64,000 nt of DNA from Macrotrachela quadricornifera (GCA_022393335.1 JAJEKB010021031.1:281685-345684), one strand, 5' to 3'; positions 10,761 through 23,031 are shown, counted from the stretch's first letter. A program made the numbers and translations. Notes: generated from the sequence alone by a model not told the origin.

Positions 10761-13700
10761 TAAGCCCACAAATCTTCTACGAGACAGAGTACAGAGGCCA
10801 ATCTAAATATTTAAATTTCAAACAAAGAAGATTGCCTCGACTCGATTAAAAATAATAGTATGAAACCGTTCCTGTCCACTAAAAACCTACTAGACATGTA
10901 TTCAATTTATCACTCCTTATTGTTGATTTTGCTCAAATGAACAAAAGTCCTTTTCTAAGATATTTTTACTGACTTCCATAATGTATTTTATTAGTAGTTT
11001 CTATCTTCACAAGAATATTATAATGTCATATTTTCTAATAAGTAGATAGGATACATAATTCCTTTCAACTTTGCAATCTGTATATATTATTCTTTTGAAT
11101 GACAGGGAAAATCGTCGAGACTTTTTATGTTTATTTTTCTGATCCTCGCAATAACTTTACATTGTTACAACTCTTGATTACAGTACATTCGCTAACGAAC
11201 AGCTGAAAAAGCATTTGAATATGAACCACCACCAGCACCAATTGAATTCTTCAGAAAACAATTTAAATTGTTTGCATTGAAAGTGAAGGCAATGCAAGCT
11301 GTTACGTTCAAACACCATGCACAACAACGTGGAAAAGTATAAGATCCACCGCTTAATAAATCATTTCCGCTATAATCCCAATTTATTTTTATTGTAAAAT
11401 TGGAACAAGTATACGATGCTATAACAAATAATCACTAAACATTCTTCGGGTTCAATAATGACACTTATATAAACTTTCTATCAGAAAAAACTTTTGTGCA
11501 TTACTTCTCTAAAGATTATAATTAGCTGATCCTTTTTTCTTTTGGAATAGAAAACGAACAAGCTGAATGCAACTGTACACAAAATCCAATGATAAGAATT
11601 ATAGAGAAAAGTATCTCATCTTGTTAATTCTAAATAAAGATGTTTCAAGTGTTATGAAACTTTATACTTACATGTAGTAGTTGTAGTGGTGGTTTTTACC
11701 GTTGTAGTAGTTGTAGTGGTAGATATTACCGTTGTATTAGTAACAAACAAAGCTTTAAAAAAAAACAGATACTCGGAAAACAAGCAATGACTCTTTTGTT
11801 TACTTGAAGTGGAAGACAATTTCTCATTAGATATAGTCACTATGCCAATAATAAGAGCAGCAGTACTTGATAATAATAATAATAGACAGTATATTAATTG
11901 GATTAATAACCATAATGAAAGACCACAATATTTCTTTTGCTATTGCTTTTTTTTGGAATTTATATTTATCGAAATTAAGTTTGTGAGATTTTCTAATGTA
12001 CTTGATATTTTAAAGTGCGGTGTTATAGGACTAGTATCTTTATTATTTAATTCAATACCAATGATTGATAATCTTTGTTTCTAAAACTAATTCAATTATT
12101 ATAAAACTTTTCTTATGAATTTGATATCTTTACATTTTCCGATGTTGTTTCATTTTGTTTATGGCTGAGAGTAGTCGACAACAGACTGTTCTAGAATTAA
12201 ATAAATAAAATTGAACATAGATTTATATGTGACTATATTTTTTACAGAATCTTTTTTAATATTCTTTGTTGATATGGGATGAATACATGCATGAATAACA
12301 TGTCCTCGTTTCTTTTTATGAGCCTTTTTCATATACATATGTGAAGTATTATGAATTGTAATGAAGCTAAAAGACAATATTTCATATCTAGACTAGACAG
12401 TATTTTTCGGTATGAAGCAAATATTTCTACTTACATATTTTTATTTTATATGGTGTGGAAAATATTGACTTTGTTTCTTATCCGTTACAACTAAACTAAC
12501 AAACGAATCTATTCGAAATAAGCTATATTGTTTTTTTTATAAGTGAAGCAATAGCAATCTTTTTACTGCTACGTCTAGTAGTAGTAGTTGAGACGAGAGA
12601 ATAAATTATTAAATATAATGCAAAAAAGAAAGAAATTATATTATGCAAACGAAAAGAATTATTCCATTCTAGTGGCTTATTAATGAGTATTCTTATCTTG
12701 TTTATTTGCATTTTAAAAACACAGTGAATAGGTCAATGTCATAGATATAATTTTTATCGATTTTTCAACATAAGCACTGTCTAGTTTTAACATATACAAT
12801 TATACAAAGATTTACAATTATTTTTCATAGAAAAGTATGTTTTTTTAACGAATGTATTTCATTGTTGTGTGTCGTTAGACTTTCTTGACTTTTTATTTTA
12901 TTTTCATTATATAAATGTATATTGTGAAGATAAAAGAAACGTTTTCTAATGTGACGACGACCCAGTAAACAAATGACATAGATATCTCATATGCATTTTT
13001 TTATTGACACCGATGCATATAACCGATGGTTCAGAATAAATGACCATGCTTTGTATTGTAATTTTCGATCATTTAATACGTTATATCAGAAAAACAAAAT
13101 ATATCAAAAGAAGGACCGTAAAAAGCTCTATATTTTATATACGGTCGCTTTTTCATGGCTGTACTCTTTGCTTCTAAAAAGATCAAATTCGAATTGGGCG
13201 AGCACAGTGCCTTTTTCTGACACAACATGAATTTGGTTTATTCCTTCATCCATGTCGCAAGCACTCTAGCTCATTTTAACTTTTTGTAGTGAGGAAAACA
13301 CTTCATTTAGTTTTCTAAAGAATAAACGTAAATGCCAGAATGTACTAAATGATCAATACGAGCATTTAATCATTACATAGATGATTATTGATTGAGAGTT
13401 TAATCAATTATTATATAATTATTAAATGAATTAGTTATTAATTAGATGATCAACGGTTAATTAAGTATTAGTGAGATGTTTATTTATTTAGTAAACACAT
13501 AATTAGCTAATTAATAATCAGTCAGTTAATCAATTATTAATTAGTTACAGACTCATGATCCATCGCTGGTTACCACTGAGCATTAATGAGTCACCTCTAT
13601 TAATGACTGATTAACACATTACGTGATATGATGCGAGGTCATGTTGGCTTGTGTGTATTAAGATCTCTTGAATATTTTGATGTTGGCTATAGTTTTTTAT

Positions 13701-13918
13701 CAGATACACTTCATAATGTGTGCCATGGTAAGTCTTGTACAAAAATTAAAAAAGAATTTTGTAGGGAATATTTTATCTTTTGTTAAATTGTTGTTTTTTA
13801 TACATAGAGAGGATTATTACACCTGTGGCTTGATCGACAACACCCTCAACAGCCACAGTCTCAATACATTAAGATAAAACAGATGGATGAGTATTTGTCG
13901 AAATATAAAGGGAATATA
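10761..13918. other. Intergenic, AT-rich, with low-complexity patches
   Basis: At 11670-11745 a 30-bp unit (tgtagtagttgtagtggt..) is repeated twice; read on the minus strand it encodes a threonine-rich run. Stretches at 13375-13560 are built from attaat/ttagtta words. No gene is recognised apart from the possible exon listed at 11206-11343. Confidence 0.4.
11206..11343 (+). other. Possible orphan terminal exon, unrecognised
   Basis: A 45-codon frame ends in TAA and has protein-like composition: an EYEPPPAPIEFF segment followed by a basic helix (KQFKLFALKVKAMQ) and an HHAQQRGKV tail. It could follow a splice acceptor (..aacag just before it, or ..gattacag at about 11182). No partner exon was found upstream. 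Possibly a gene fragment or chance. Confidence 0.25.
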
Positions 13919-15012
13919 ATTTATGGTCAGTAGAATAAATGAGTGATCAGTAAAACATGAACGATCAGTAAATTATTTAGATGGTCAGTTATAAATTGAT
14001 TTGGTTCGTTATATATTTAAAAATCAGTAAATTAAATTAAAGGGTAAGTATTAAAATCGAAATGTGTTAGAGTATCATCCTCCTCCTCACAAACAGTATT
14101 TTAGAGATAACTATTAAACTAATTAAAGATGATGAAACATTTAAAGAACGTAATATTTTCTCGAGGTTTTTGGCAATAGTTACAAATATTGTTCATAACT
14201 GGTCAATTGAATGAGACTCTTGCTCAGTTAATGCAAAAATGTGACATAAAATCTACAACATCTTTGGAATTATGGACTTTATCATGTCAAAATGGTAAAT
14301 CATAAAACAACGTAGTTTGCCTTCCAAATGATGTTTCAAAACAATATTGTGTTCCGATTCGGGATTTACAATCAATTATCCAAGCTCATTTAAATAAGCA
14401 TATAAATAAAAAATTGCCAATTTTTAATCAATTCGAAAATGATTTGATGTTTGGAAATGGACTATGGTTCAGATTCGTAGACGTCAACATGCAAGTTTTC
14501 AGCGTTTTTTTTAAAGAACTACATATGCAAACACGTTGTCGGTGTGACTATTCGTTTAGGATATTGCAAACGACTAGCATTAAAAATAGCGCCGATTAGT
14601 GAGAAAGAAAAAAAGAAGTAGACAAGCAAAGGCTAAACCTACCTCGCTGATACAATAATTGAAGTTTCATTTTCTTTTCTCCTTTCATTCTTTGAATTTT
14701 TATTGAAGGGTCTTTTGGATTTTATCTCATTTCCTTTTTGATTTTTTCATTTATTAAAATTAATTTTTCTTACACTAAATTAATCCTTATACAACTAAAC
14801 GCATTTCTTCTACTAGTAAAATCCATATTTTTACTTATCAAATCCGAATTTTTTACTGATATTTATGTATAAAAAACTGACCATTTCATAATTAAATACT
14901 GACCATTTTACGATTAATTACTGACCATCATCCTACTGCCAATTCAATATTTCCACTGATCATTTATGTATTTTTTTACTGACCATTTTATTTATTCTAC
15001 TGACTACTTAAA
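13919..15012. mobile_element. Element with ~130-bp terminal inverted repeats made of iterated TGGTCAGTA
   Basis: The left arm (about 13919-14050) contains atggtcagtagaataaat, then gatcagtaaa, gatcagtaaatt, atggtcag and aatcagtaaat. The right arm (about 14868-15012) carries the complement in matching order (ttttactgacc.., aaatactgacc.., attactgacc.., attctactgac). The termini are therefore long inverted repeats that are themselves direct repeats of an ~11-bp word. The interior contains the decayed coding relic at 14100-14600. No certain target duplication. Confidence 0.65.
14100..14600 (+). pseudogene. Decayed coding relic, unrecognised family (copy 2)
   Basis: One reading frame from about 14220 runs through a protein-like stretch (SLELWTLSC, then a TAA, then VVCLPNDVSKQYCVPIRDLQ, then KLPIFNQFENDLMFGNGLWF). 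The likely continuation is in a shifted frame (IRRRQHASFQRFF) with further stops. The same text is found in more damaged form at 4905-5230, so this is a dispersed repeat that once encoded protein. I cannot name the family. It lies inside the TIR element 13919-15012 and may be its cargo. Confidence 0.45.
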
Positions 15013-15785
15013 TGATAGCCAAATATAAATATCCTTCGAATATAATAAGAATGCTACGACCAATTATTAAATTCCATCTATTTAAAGGAAATGAGTTTAG
15101 ATCTTTATTACTATTTTGGTTTGTGACATTTAAATCTTCTTTAGCTACAAAATATTATAATCATTTTTTCGCTTCTTGTTATCACCACTCATCTTGTTGA
15201 ATTACGCTAAATGAATCAAGAACAAATTGAATTAATTGGAATGTTATATGAACGATTTCTTCCTCTCTTTCCTGTTGTGTATACACCACGATATAGCGTT
15301 CAATGTGTTCACAGTCTTCATCATATTTCTGCTAGTGTGAGTGAATGCGGTTCAAGTAATAGTTACAGCACCTTTAACTGTGAAAGTATATTGGGTACGA
15401 ACGTCATATTATTATAAAATAAGAAACAGAATGCATTTTCTTAAATTTTACTGAGGGGATATTCACAGGTTCAATTCATGCTACTCGACGTCATGGTATT
15501 GGGATTGAAAATAATATTTGACTACTTCATGAAGCATGCATTATCATTGAACAATCTGATTTCAATTTATCTTTACATAACTTTCTGGACTATGTGCAAA
15601 GAACTAAACGAACAATTATACTTAATTCTTCAGCGGGAACGATTACAACTCATATACGCATTCATGGTCGTAATACAGATCTTATTGAATTAAAACAAAT
15701 ACAACAATCTATAAATAAGAATAAAATTGAATTGTACAAAACATTCTATGCAAGTTTATATTGTATGATGAGAAAAAAACAATGA
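15012..15785 (+). pseudogene. Relic of a metazoan transposase-domain protein (CACTA/Zisupton-like)
   Basis: Broken frames in order read KGNEFRSLLLF..FVTF...YYNHFF, then (from about 15211) a segment with CVHSLHHISASVSECG..NSYSTFNCESILG. These match the layout of the metazoan uncharacterised transposase-domain family: a W-K-(A/G)-x-E-F-R-x-x-L-L block, then an H-S-L-x-H motif and an S-x-x-F-x-x-E-x-x-L-G motif. From 15445 another open stretch (HATRRHGIGIENN.., then a 63-codon frame ending at 15785) may belong to the same gene or to something else. Multiple stops and frame changes mean it is dead. Assignment is from remembered motif layout only. Confidence 0.45.
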
Positions 15786-17611
15786 ATTTATTTTTCAGAT
15801 TGGCTCCAATCGATTTACTACGTCATCAAGACATGATACGTCTAGTTTTACTGATTCTTGTATCTTATTTATTATTAATAACAAATTAAGACTAGGTTTT
15901 ATACATCATATTATTCGTATTAACTGTATTACGCAATATTCATACTTTTATGCCAGGTTCAGTTGGTCAACATTTTTTCATAGCTTGATATCAATATAAA
16001 TGGAAACATCATATCTTGTAAAAATATTCTTTTTAATAATTTGGATTCGCGAAATATGTATCTGTACATCAAATTGGAACAAATTCTTGAAAAGATTATT
16101 CATGTTTTTGATAAACAACTTATATTTTTTCGATTTCCAAATTTGTTGGAATCTTCGTAATTGAGAAAATAAAATAATTCAAAATAAAAATAGTATGGTT
16201 ATAGAATCTATTTGTTCATTGATGAAAAGAGATAGTGAAACTAATATCGAACATCTATCACTATATAATAATTGATTGTGTGCATATCAGAAAACATCTT
16301 AGAAGTTGAGGTAGAATGATACTGACAATTTTGTTAAAAGTTCTAATATTTGCAATAAAAAATACATTGATAACAGTTGATTATGATAAGAATATAAACT
16401 TCGTATAATTAGTCTATTAAATCCAGCTCAAATTGGTCAAGTATTAATGATAGCGATAAAACTGGTCGCTACATTTCAGCTAAATAATTATCGTCGAATC
16501 ATTCTAGATTCGATAACAATAGACATGCTACTTTTCCTCTGTTCAGTATTTAAATTCCTATTTTAGATTTGAATCTATTTGTGCGGTTTCGAATTGATAC
16601 ATGTGTTCATCCGAATGAAATAGATATAATTCTTTGCTACCAATCTCTAGCTACTAAATCTATACGATACGATAAAATGTGGCCAAACACTTTCTTTAAT
16701 TTGAATACCATGTTCCGATTTTCGACTAGATGCAACTTTCTTTGTGATTGAGCTATCTGCATTTGCTAAAATCACTTTATAACTATGCATCCCGCTGCGT
16801 TTCTATAACTTCAATGCATTGACAAATGTATCCGCGGAAACGTGTTTTATCGCCTTCGCCGATAAGAACGTGTTTATTGAGGAATGAATAGCTCTTTTTA
16901 ATTATAGAACATAAAATAAGCACATAAAAAGATATGGATGCGTGCCAACGCGTTTTGAACAAGAATTTAGACGCATGTGCACGCATTTGTCTTAATTAAT
17001 GTCAATGAGACTATTAACATTCTCGAAACGGATCTAGTAGCGTTTTCGACACTTGTTACTACCAAAACATATCTAGATGCGTCTGACATGTGTTTACTGG
17101 TTACATGGGTTAATTAATATTCTCAATTGTCTTTCCAACTAATTAAATAATGTATTTAATTTGAAATTTAATCTATTAAATAAATAAAAATTGTTTAACA
17201 AAAAAATATAGTACTATTATAAATAATAAGACTTAGAAGTTTTAAAATAATTTTGAATAATAATCTAATTAATGTAATATTTAATTTATTTTATTATTGA
17301 ATATTCTATAAAAAAACATTTTGTATGATGTAATATAAATATTTAAATGTATAATACAATCATCATAGGTTTTATATTGATAAGAAATTCTTACTTTTTT
17401 AATTAATGAACAAAGTTCACAAAATAAAAAGAACTATACTGTCGTCTATAGTTTAAATCTTGTCATGCATATTTTTATCTCTCTTCATTAGAAAGGAAAG
17501 ATACTTTTTTTCTGTTCTTCTTCTATTATATTTCCATGTAATTTCCATATCTTGTATTTTATTTTCTATGCCATATATATATTTATGTTTTAAACAAATA
17601 CAATACTTGAA
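15786..17611. other. Intergenic, no recognised gene
   Basis: AT-rich with scattered short frames, none recognised. Near 15800-15960 one frame still looks faintly protein-like (LAPIDLLRHQDMIRLVL) and may be a further relic of the pseudogene before it. The last 400 bases before 17612 are the presumed 5' region of the nuclear receptor. Confidence 0.4.
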
Positions 17612-18850
17612 ATGAACGGTAAAGATAATAATTCGTTATGTTCTAAATTAGTAGATGTCATACAAAAATCCAAAGTATGTCATCGTAAGTGCAAAATTTG
17701 TGGATCAGAAGCAATACATTCAAATTATGGTGCCATGGCATGTAATGCATGTAAAATATTTTTTAAACGTTATGGAGAAAAAGGACAAGTTAGACAAATA
17801 AATGTTTATTTTCATATATTTCTATAGATATTTATTGTTTTTAGGAATGTTTTAAATGTAATTTTGATGAAAATTGTGAAATAAATCAAAATACTCGTCA
17901 TATATGTTCTTATTGTCGACTTATGAAATGCTTTTCAAATGGAATGCATACTCAATTAATTCGAGGTCCTTTATCAAAACAATATACGAAAAGAAAAACA
18001 AGTAAAATGGTTAATCAAATACCAATAATTGTATCCAATATATTGGTAAAAAAATTCAATTAATATTTATAATTATTTTTATTTATATTTATAGATTCCA
18101 AGATTAAATCTTTTAGAATCAGATCAATCAACATTAACTATTGATCAATGGAATCATATATCAAATATAATTCATGCTTATGATGAATATGGTGGAGATT
18201 TATTAGTTCAATGTTATGCATCAGAACAACATGGTCTTCCTCCTAAATTACGTTATAAGTTCGAATCTATAATTGAAATTGATACATTAGTTTTATCAAA
18301 AATGCAACAAATGTATGAAAAAAATGGTGATTATCGTTTATTAAGTTTCGAAGATCAATCAACATTAATTCATACAACAGTTAAACATACAGCAGGTTTT
18401 GGTGCACTTGTTGTATTCAGTCATACAAATTTATGGGATGATCTACATTTCTTTACTAATAATGAAATTCTTTTTGGATCAGGTGTAATGATACCTACAA
18501 AGAAGGCAAGTGATTATCTTGATTATGATAGAACATTTATGAAATTAATAATTGCTGCATTATCTTTTTCTACTACTAATTATACAAATTTTAAAAATAT
18601 TATTGGAATATATTTGAATGATATTAAAACAATATTAAATATTCAAGATACATATATTGAATTAGCATGGAAATATATGATATATAAATATGGTTATAAA
18701 GATACTATTAAACGTTTTTCTCAATTAATTCGATCGATTTTTTATTGTCATTGTGCCATTGTCAGTGCAGTTTTACGTGATGAATATAGAAATATGATTG
18801 ATACTGTTGTTGAACAGACTGAACAAACACGTGTTAGTTCTGACAATTAA
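17612..18850 (+). CDS. Nuclear receptor (C4 DNA-binding domain plus ligand-binding-type domain), three exons
   Basis: Exons 17612-17788, 17845-18045 and 18095-18850, with GT-AG introns of 56 and 49 bp, both phase 0; spliced length 377 residues. The first zinc module is C-x2-C-x13-C-x2-C (CKIC..CNAC) followed by KIFFKRYG. The second is C-x5-C-x9-C-x2-C-x4-C, then FSNGM, as in nuclear receptors. The P-box-equivalent reads NACKI, where most receptors have EGCKG-like residues, and the inter-finger linker is one residue longer than usual. Residues ~140-355 form a helical region with an FEDQSTLIHTTVKHTAG segment placed like helices 3-5 of a ligand-binding domain. No obvious C-terminal AF-2 motif is seen. 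Known role of the family: nuclear, DNA-binding transcription factor, often ligand-controlled. An AATAAA lies at about 18913. Subfamily unassigned. Confidence 0.9.
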
Positions 18851-19027
18851 TTTATTATTATTTATTTACAATTGTTGTGTTTAATGTTATGATAAAATCA
18901 GCTTTTTCTTTCAATAAATCGATCAATTGTCTAATTCAAATTAGAAAATAAGTGAACATTTCTAAAGATCAAAATCTATTTCTACCATACGTAAAAGATT
19001 TGGTTTTTTTCTTATTTATTTATAAAT

Positions 19028-19360
19028 ATGGGGATGGAAAGTCTGACTGCGTACTCCATTAATACCTTTTTTTATTGTAAGGGTAAAAGATACTATTGTT
19101 TGAACTATACGAGAGAGACGCATAGACTGGCCTAAACAACATCATATTTTTTCCTTATAATAGTAAAATAAAACTATTAGCTCACAGAAAAAAGAGTATA
19201 GTTTTTCTCTCCTACTATAAGGATAAAATATGATATTGTTCAGGCCAATTCATGGTTATCTATAAGTTTCTCTCATATGGTCCGAAAAATAGTCTATTTT
19301 ATCGTTACAATAAAAATGGTATTAATGGGGTACCAAATTAGATTGGCCATTTCCATATAT
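19028..19360. mobile_element. MITE, diverged foldback (family 1, copy B)
   Basis: Inverted arms run from ..ccattaatacc..ttattgtaagggtaaaa near 19045-19090 to the complement near 19300-19345, with an inner pair (cttataatagtaaa / cctactataagg). Word order matches the element at 3571-3903 (attgtaagggtaaaa, actattg, gagagag, ctcacaga), but many substitutions and altered ends show it is older. Exact termini are uncertain. Confidence 0.65.
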
Positions 19361-20199
19361 AAAAATAAAAAAGAAAAGAAAAACAAAATCTATTTCTAAT
19401 TTCAAATAAATATGTATATATGTATAAAACTAAATAAAAGGAAAAAAAAAGCAAAAGTTTGTTTTTATCTTCTAGAATAAAATAAATTGATTAATTCTTT
19501 TTTTTTCGCAGTGTGATGCCTATGTAACAATGAAGCACAGATTTGATCATATCAAATAAAATAAATTTATCAGTTTTATTATAGATTAATTTATATATGC
19601 TAATCAGTGATGAATTTAATCGAAAATTAAACCTATTGAGAAATTTCAGATTTAATCAATCTAAACAGGTTCGATGCCAATCATAATGTACGAAACATTT
19701 TGTTTCAATTTGTGATAAAGGTTTATCAGAAAATATATATACCAAACCTGTTTCTTATTTTTTATGTACTCAAAAAGTACATAACAGTACTATGCCATTT
19801 TAGAGAGCAAGCAAATTTTTATATGGAAAAATATACTGTGTTACTTTTGACACGTTCTAAAGTACATTATGATACTTTTTGTATTATTGGAAATATTGTA
19901 ATTGAAAATAATTTCTTCTCGTTTCAGAAAGCATATTGCATAACGTTTAGCACTGTACGTAATAGTGAAGTATTTTTTAATACTTTTAAAAGCAATAAAA
20001 AGGATTTTAAGGTTGTAATTGCATGATTTTAATAGGGGTTTTAAGCATAAGATAAATATGAGATTTTAGTCAGATGGTTCGTATAACTGTTATTCTAATC
20101 CAGAAAACTCAAAAAAAAGTAGCTTTTTAATGAAAAAATCCGAACCTAGGTCGTAGCATAAAAGAGATAGGATTTCCAACTTAAAAGTACTATGGAAAG
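19361..20199. other. Intergenic, rich in the word aagtac
   Basis: An open frame of 108 codons (19700-20026) shows no recognisable similarity and contains repeated aaagtac/gtacttt words, so I do not call it a gene. The same word density continues into the inverted repeat that follows. Confidence 0.4.
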
Positions 20200-20455
20200 T
20201 ACTAATAAGTACTGTACTACGAGAAATAAAATCTATGTAAATTTTTTTTATCCAAAAAAGTTACTATTAAGTACTTTGTAAAGTGAATAAAGTACTTATA
20301 AGTGAACGTTTTTAAGTAATTATTAGTTTACTTATACTAAAAAAGTACTTTTTGTTTCACTTTACAAAGAACTGGAGAAAGTACTTAATAATAACATTTT
20401 TGGGTAAAAAATTTTATATGGAAAAAATCTAAATAATAAAGCTATCAGTACAATC
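20200..20455. repeat. Inverted repeat (MITE-like) built on aagtact words
   Basis: The left arm includes ttactattaagtactttg and taaagtg near 20265-20285. It pairs with cactttacaaag and aagtacttaataataac near 20355-20400, and the outer tatccaaaaa pairs with tttttgggta. There are scattered mismatches and no clear terminal motif, so it is called as a repeat. Confidence 0.55.
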
Positions 20456-20531
20456 CTTAAGGGATTAAAATATGAAATATGATTGATCTGCTTATTTACA
20501 TTGTAAATGAGGAATACTACAATGTCTGTGA

Positions 20532-20741
20532 CAGAAAGAAAATGATGTTAACTGTGTCTGTAATGATTGGGGAAGGTGTTGCCAAGGATGTCTGTTACGT
20601 CTATGTCGAAAGGCTGGGGATACTTTCAAAGTGTCTATTCCTATCCTTCAACATTCATTTAAAATTATATTTCATAAAAACAATGATGAGCATCTACCAT
20701 CAATAGAATTAAAACGCAGAGCGTTACTAACAAAAAATTAA
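20532..20741 (+). other. Short cysteine-rich reading frame, unrecognised
   Basis: About 69 codons open from a stop at 20529 to TAA at 20741. The translation has a Cys cluster (NCVCNDWGRCCQGCLLRLC) and a charged C-terminal part. There is no start codon and no convincing splice context. It could be a gene fragment; the coding nature is not shown. Confidence 0.2.
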
Positions 20742-21076
20742 TAGAAAAATAAAAGTGAAGAATACAGATGAAATCGATGACAATTATCAGCCAGTCAGGA
20801 TTTTAGTTCGATTCAAACTGGCCAGTCAAATTGTTTTTTTGCTCTTTATCAATGAAATTTTCTCAAAAGATAGACTGGTCGATTCGATCTAATCTGACTT
20901 TTCAAAGTCAGTATCGATTGCATCTCTTGAGACAACAAATAGGACTACTCTCATTTATATTTTATTTAACCATTATTGAAATAAATATATTTTTACAAAA
21001 ATTTCTGTCACATAATTTTTTTTAAGAATTAAAACTATCAAACAGAATAAAATATAATACTTAATTATTTAATTAA

Positions 21077-23027
21077 CCCTTTCACCGCGATGTGGCCCAC
21101 CGGTGGGCCACGCTATACTTTAAGAAGAAATTGTATAGAAAAGCACTTTCTTCTGCTGTTTTTCTTCGGCAGGACGTTAAACATAGTCTGTCATCTGCAC
21201 TGTCTTTGGTATTCTTTAAGTCTTTTATTCCATAAGATGATGCTCCCGGTAAAAACATTCAAGACAAAAAAATTTATCAGAGTCAGGACAGAAGGTTTTT
21301 ATTTTCTTTGCTACTGCATAGCTCACTTCCCTTGATTGTTATTTTCTGTTTTTTTCGTAGCAGCTCGCACAGCGTCTGCGGACATCACGGGCAGATCCAT
21401 CCATTTCTTCAAGCTTGTGATCCGCCAACTTGCGTTTCGTTTGGCTTGTTGAACGTTCTCTCGGACCAGGTTTTGAGATTCTCGTATGGCACACCCAGAA
21501 GTAAAGACCGCACGAGACTTTCACGAAACGGTAGCATTGTCGCACGACTTATGTCATCATTTTCTTTGTAAATCAAGTAAGCATTCACTATCGACATTCC
21601 AAATATCATTTCAAATGCCACCTCGTGATACCATTTTTTGGACCGTCGAAGACATGTATAGTATGTTGATAACTGATCAGATAAATCTACACCTTGCTTT
21701 CCCTGATTGTAATCGAGGACAACCTGTGGCTTCGTGATGCGTTCATTGAATTTATTAGTTTTTTCGGTGTCTACCAAAGTTGCTGAATGCGATGGCTTTG
21801 TAGATATCATCAAAACATCTCTTTTATCTTTCCACTTGATTAGTTTTATACCATTGTTACACTGGAGCCCATAAACTTCGCCATGTTTGAGCTTTTTCTG
21901 AATTACATCATGTCCCGATCCAGTGCGATTGTTTCTCAATGTTCCAATAAGATAAGTATCGTTTTGCAATAAGCTTTCTGCGAGAGAAATACTTGTAAAG
22001 AAGTTGTCAAGTACTACAGTTCGATGACATTCGAGGAGACCATCTGCCAAATCCAGTACGACAGTTTGAGCGTGCCCAAGACCAGCCGTTGGATTCTGCT
22101 TGCCAGTATAAATCCTAAAATTCCAGGTGTATCCGTTGATAGCTGCCAGCTTGTATATCTTGACTCCATATTTGTGTGCTTTTCCACGAATATATTGTCT
22201 GAACAAAAGTCTCCCCTTCCATGGTATCATTGTTTCGTCAATAGAAATAACGGATCCAGGAACATAAACTGACTTGAATCTAGCTCTCAATAAATCTAAG
22301 AGTGGTCTAAGCTTGAACAATCTGTCTTGGTCTGCATGCTGCTCTTGGTTATTGGAAAAATGAAGCAATTTGAGAAGTAATTCGAATCGATCTCTTGACA
22401 TCGTATTTTGAATGACTTCAGATCCAAACAACTTACTTTTGCTCCAATAATGTTCTATTTCTGGCATTTGTACTAGTTCCATTTCAATAATTATTCCAAA
22501 AAATTTGAGCATTTCTTCATAAGTAGTTGGTTTCCACTGAAGAGTTTTCGATCGTCTGGTGCGCTCCTGCGTTTTTATGTGTTGTTCTGCATATCCATTG
22601 GTTTCACGAACCATGAGACTTATAATCTCATCAGTGATAAAATGTCGGTACCAATCGATAGGATTGATCGCACCATCTTCCAAATCTGCCGATACTTCTT
22701 ACATCATTCTATAATCCTCCGAGAATTCGGTATCCGATTCTGATTCTATTTCGTCCCAGACTTGTGAATCCATATCTTCATCACCATCATCCGTAACTTG
22801 TTCTTCAGAGCTTGATGACTCGAATTGCATTCTTGAAAAACTATTATCCAAACTGCTCACATCACTCTGTGAGTCGCTGCTTATCTTATTGGAAAAATCC
22901 TAATGACAAATAGGAATACTTCCCATAAACCGAAAATACCAATAAGTACATTTCTTGAGCGTGAAAATGAAGGAAAATTGATATATTGAAGCTGTTTTCT
23001 TCGACAAACCGAATTGCGGTGAAAGGG
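21077..23027 (-). mobile_element. piggyBac element with both ends and TTAA duplications
   Basis: TTAA at 21073-21076 and 23028-23031 bracket a 1951-bp element. The termini are CCCTTTCACCGC at the left and its complement at the right. Just inside the left end is a perfect 20-bp palindrome, GTGGCCCACCGGTGGGCCAC; no equivalent palindrome is evident at the right end. The transposase relic fills the interior on the minus strand. The clean ends and intact duplications suggest fairly recent insertion, while the gene has several lesions. Its terminal layout links it to the MITE at 4166-4742. Confidence 0.93.
21225..22899 (-). pseudogene. piggyBac transposase, broken by two stops and a frameshift
   Basis: Reading on the minus strand: an acidic serine-rich N-terminus (from about 22899, first ATG at 22830) is interrupted by TAA at 22699-22701. 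The catalytic region then runs open to about 21440, including VISIDETMIPWKGR (first Asp), VVLDNFF (second Asp) and a GVDLSDQL block (third Asp). A frameshift near 21440 moves the reading into another frame for the C-terminus. A second TAA lies at 21339-21341, after RRCASCYEKN. The remaining cysteine/histidine residues (FCPDS.KFFCLECFYREHH) complete the cysteine-rich domain typical of piggyBac, ending at 21225. The three Asp residues are present but the gene cannot make a full protein as read. A ttgtcattag acceptor just upstream of 22899 might mark a lost first exon. Confidence 0.9.
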
Positions 23028-23031
23028 TTAA

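Noticed and set aside
11652..11840. Threonine-rich minus-strand frame
   Set aside because: Low-complexity gta/gtt repeat; could resemble the stalk of an NHL-type protein but no anchor or propeller exon is nearby.
19700..20026. 108-codon frame
   Set aside because: No recognisable similarity; built from repeated aagtac words and poly-A tracts.
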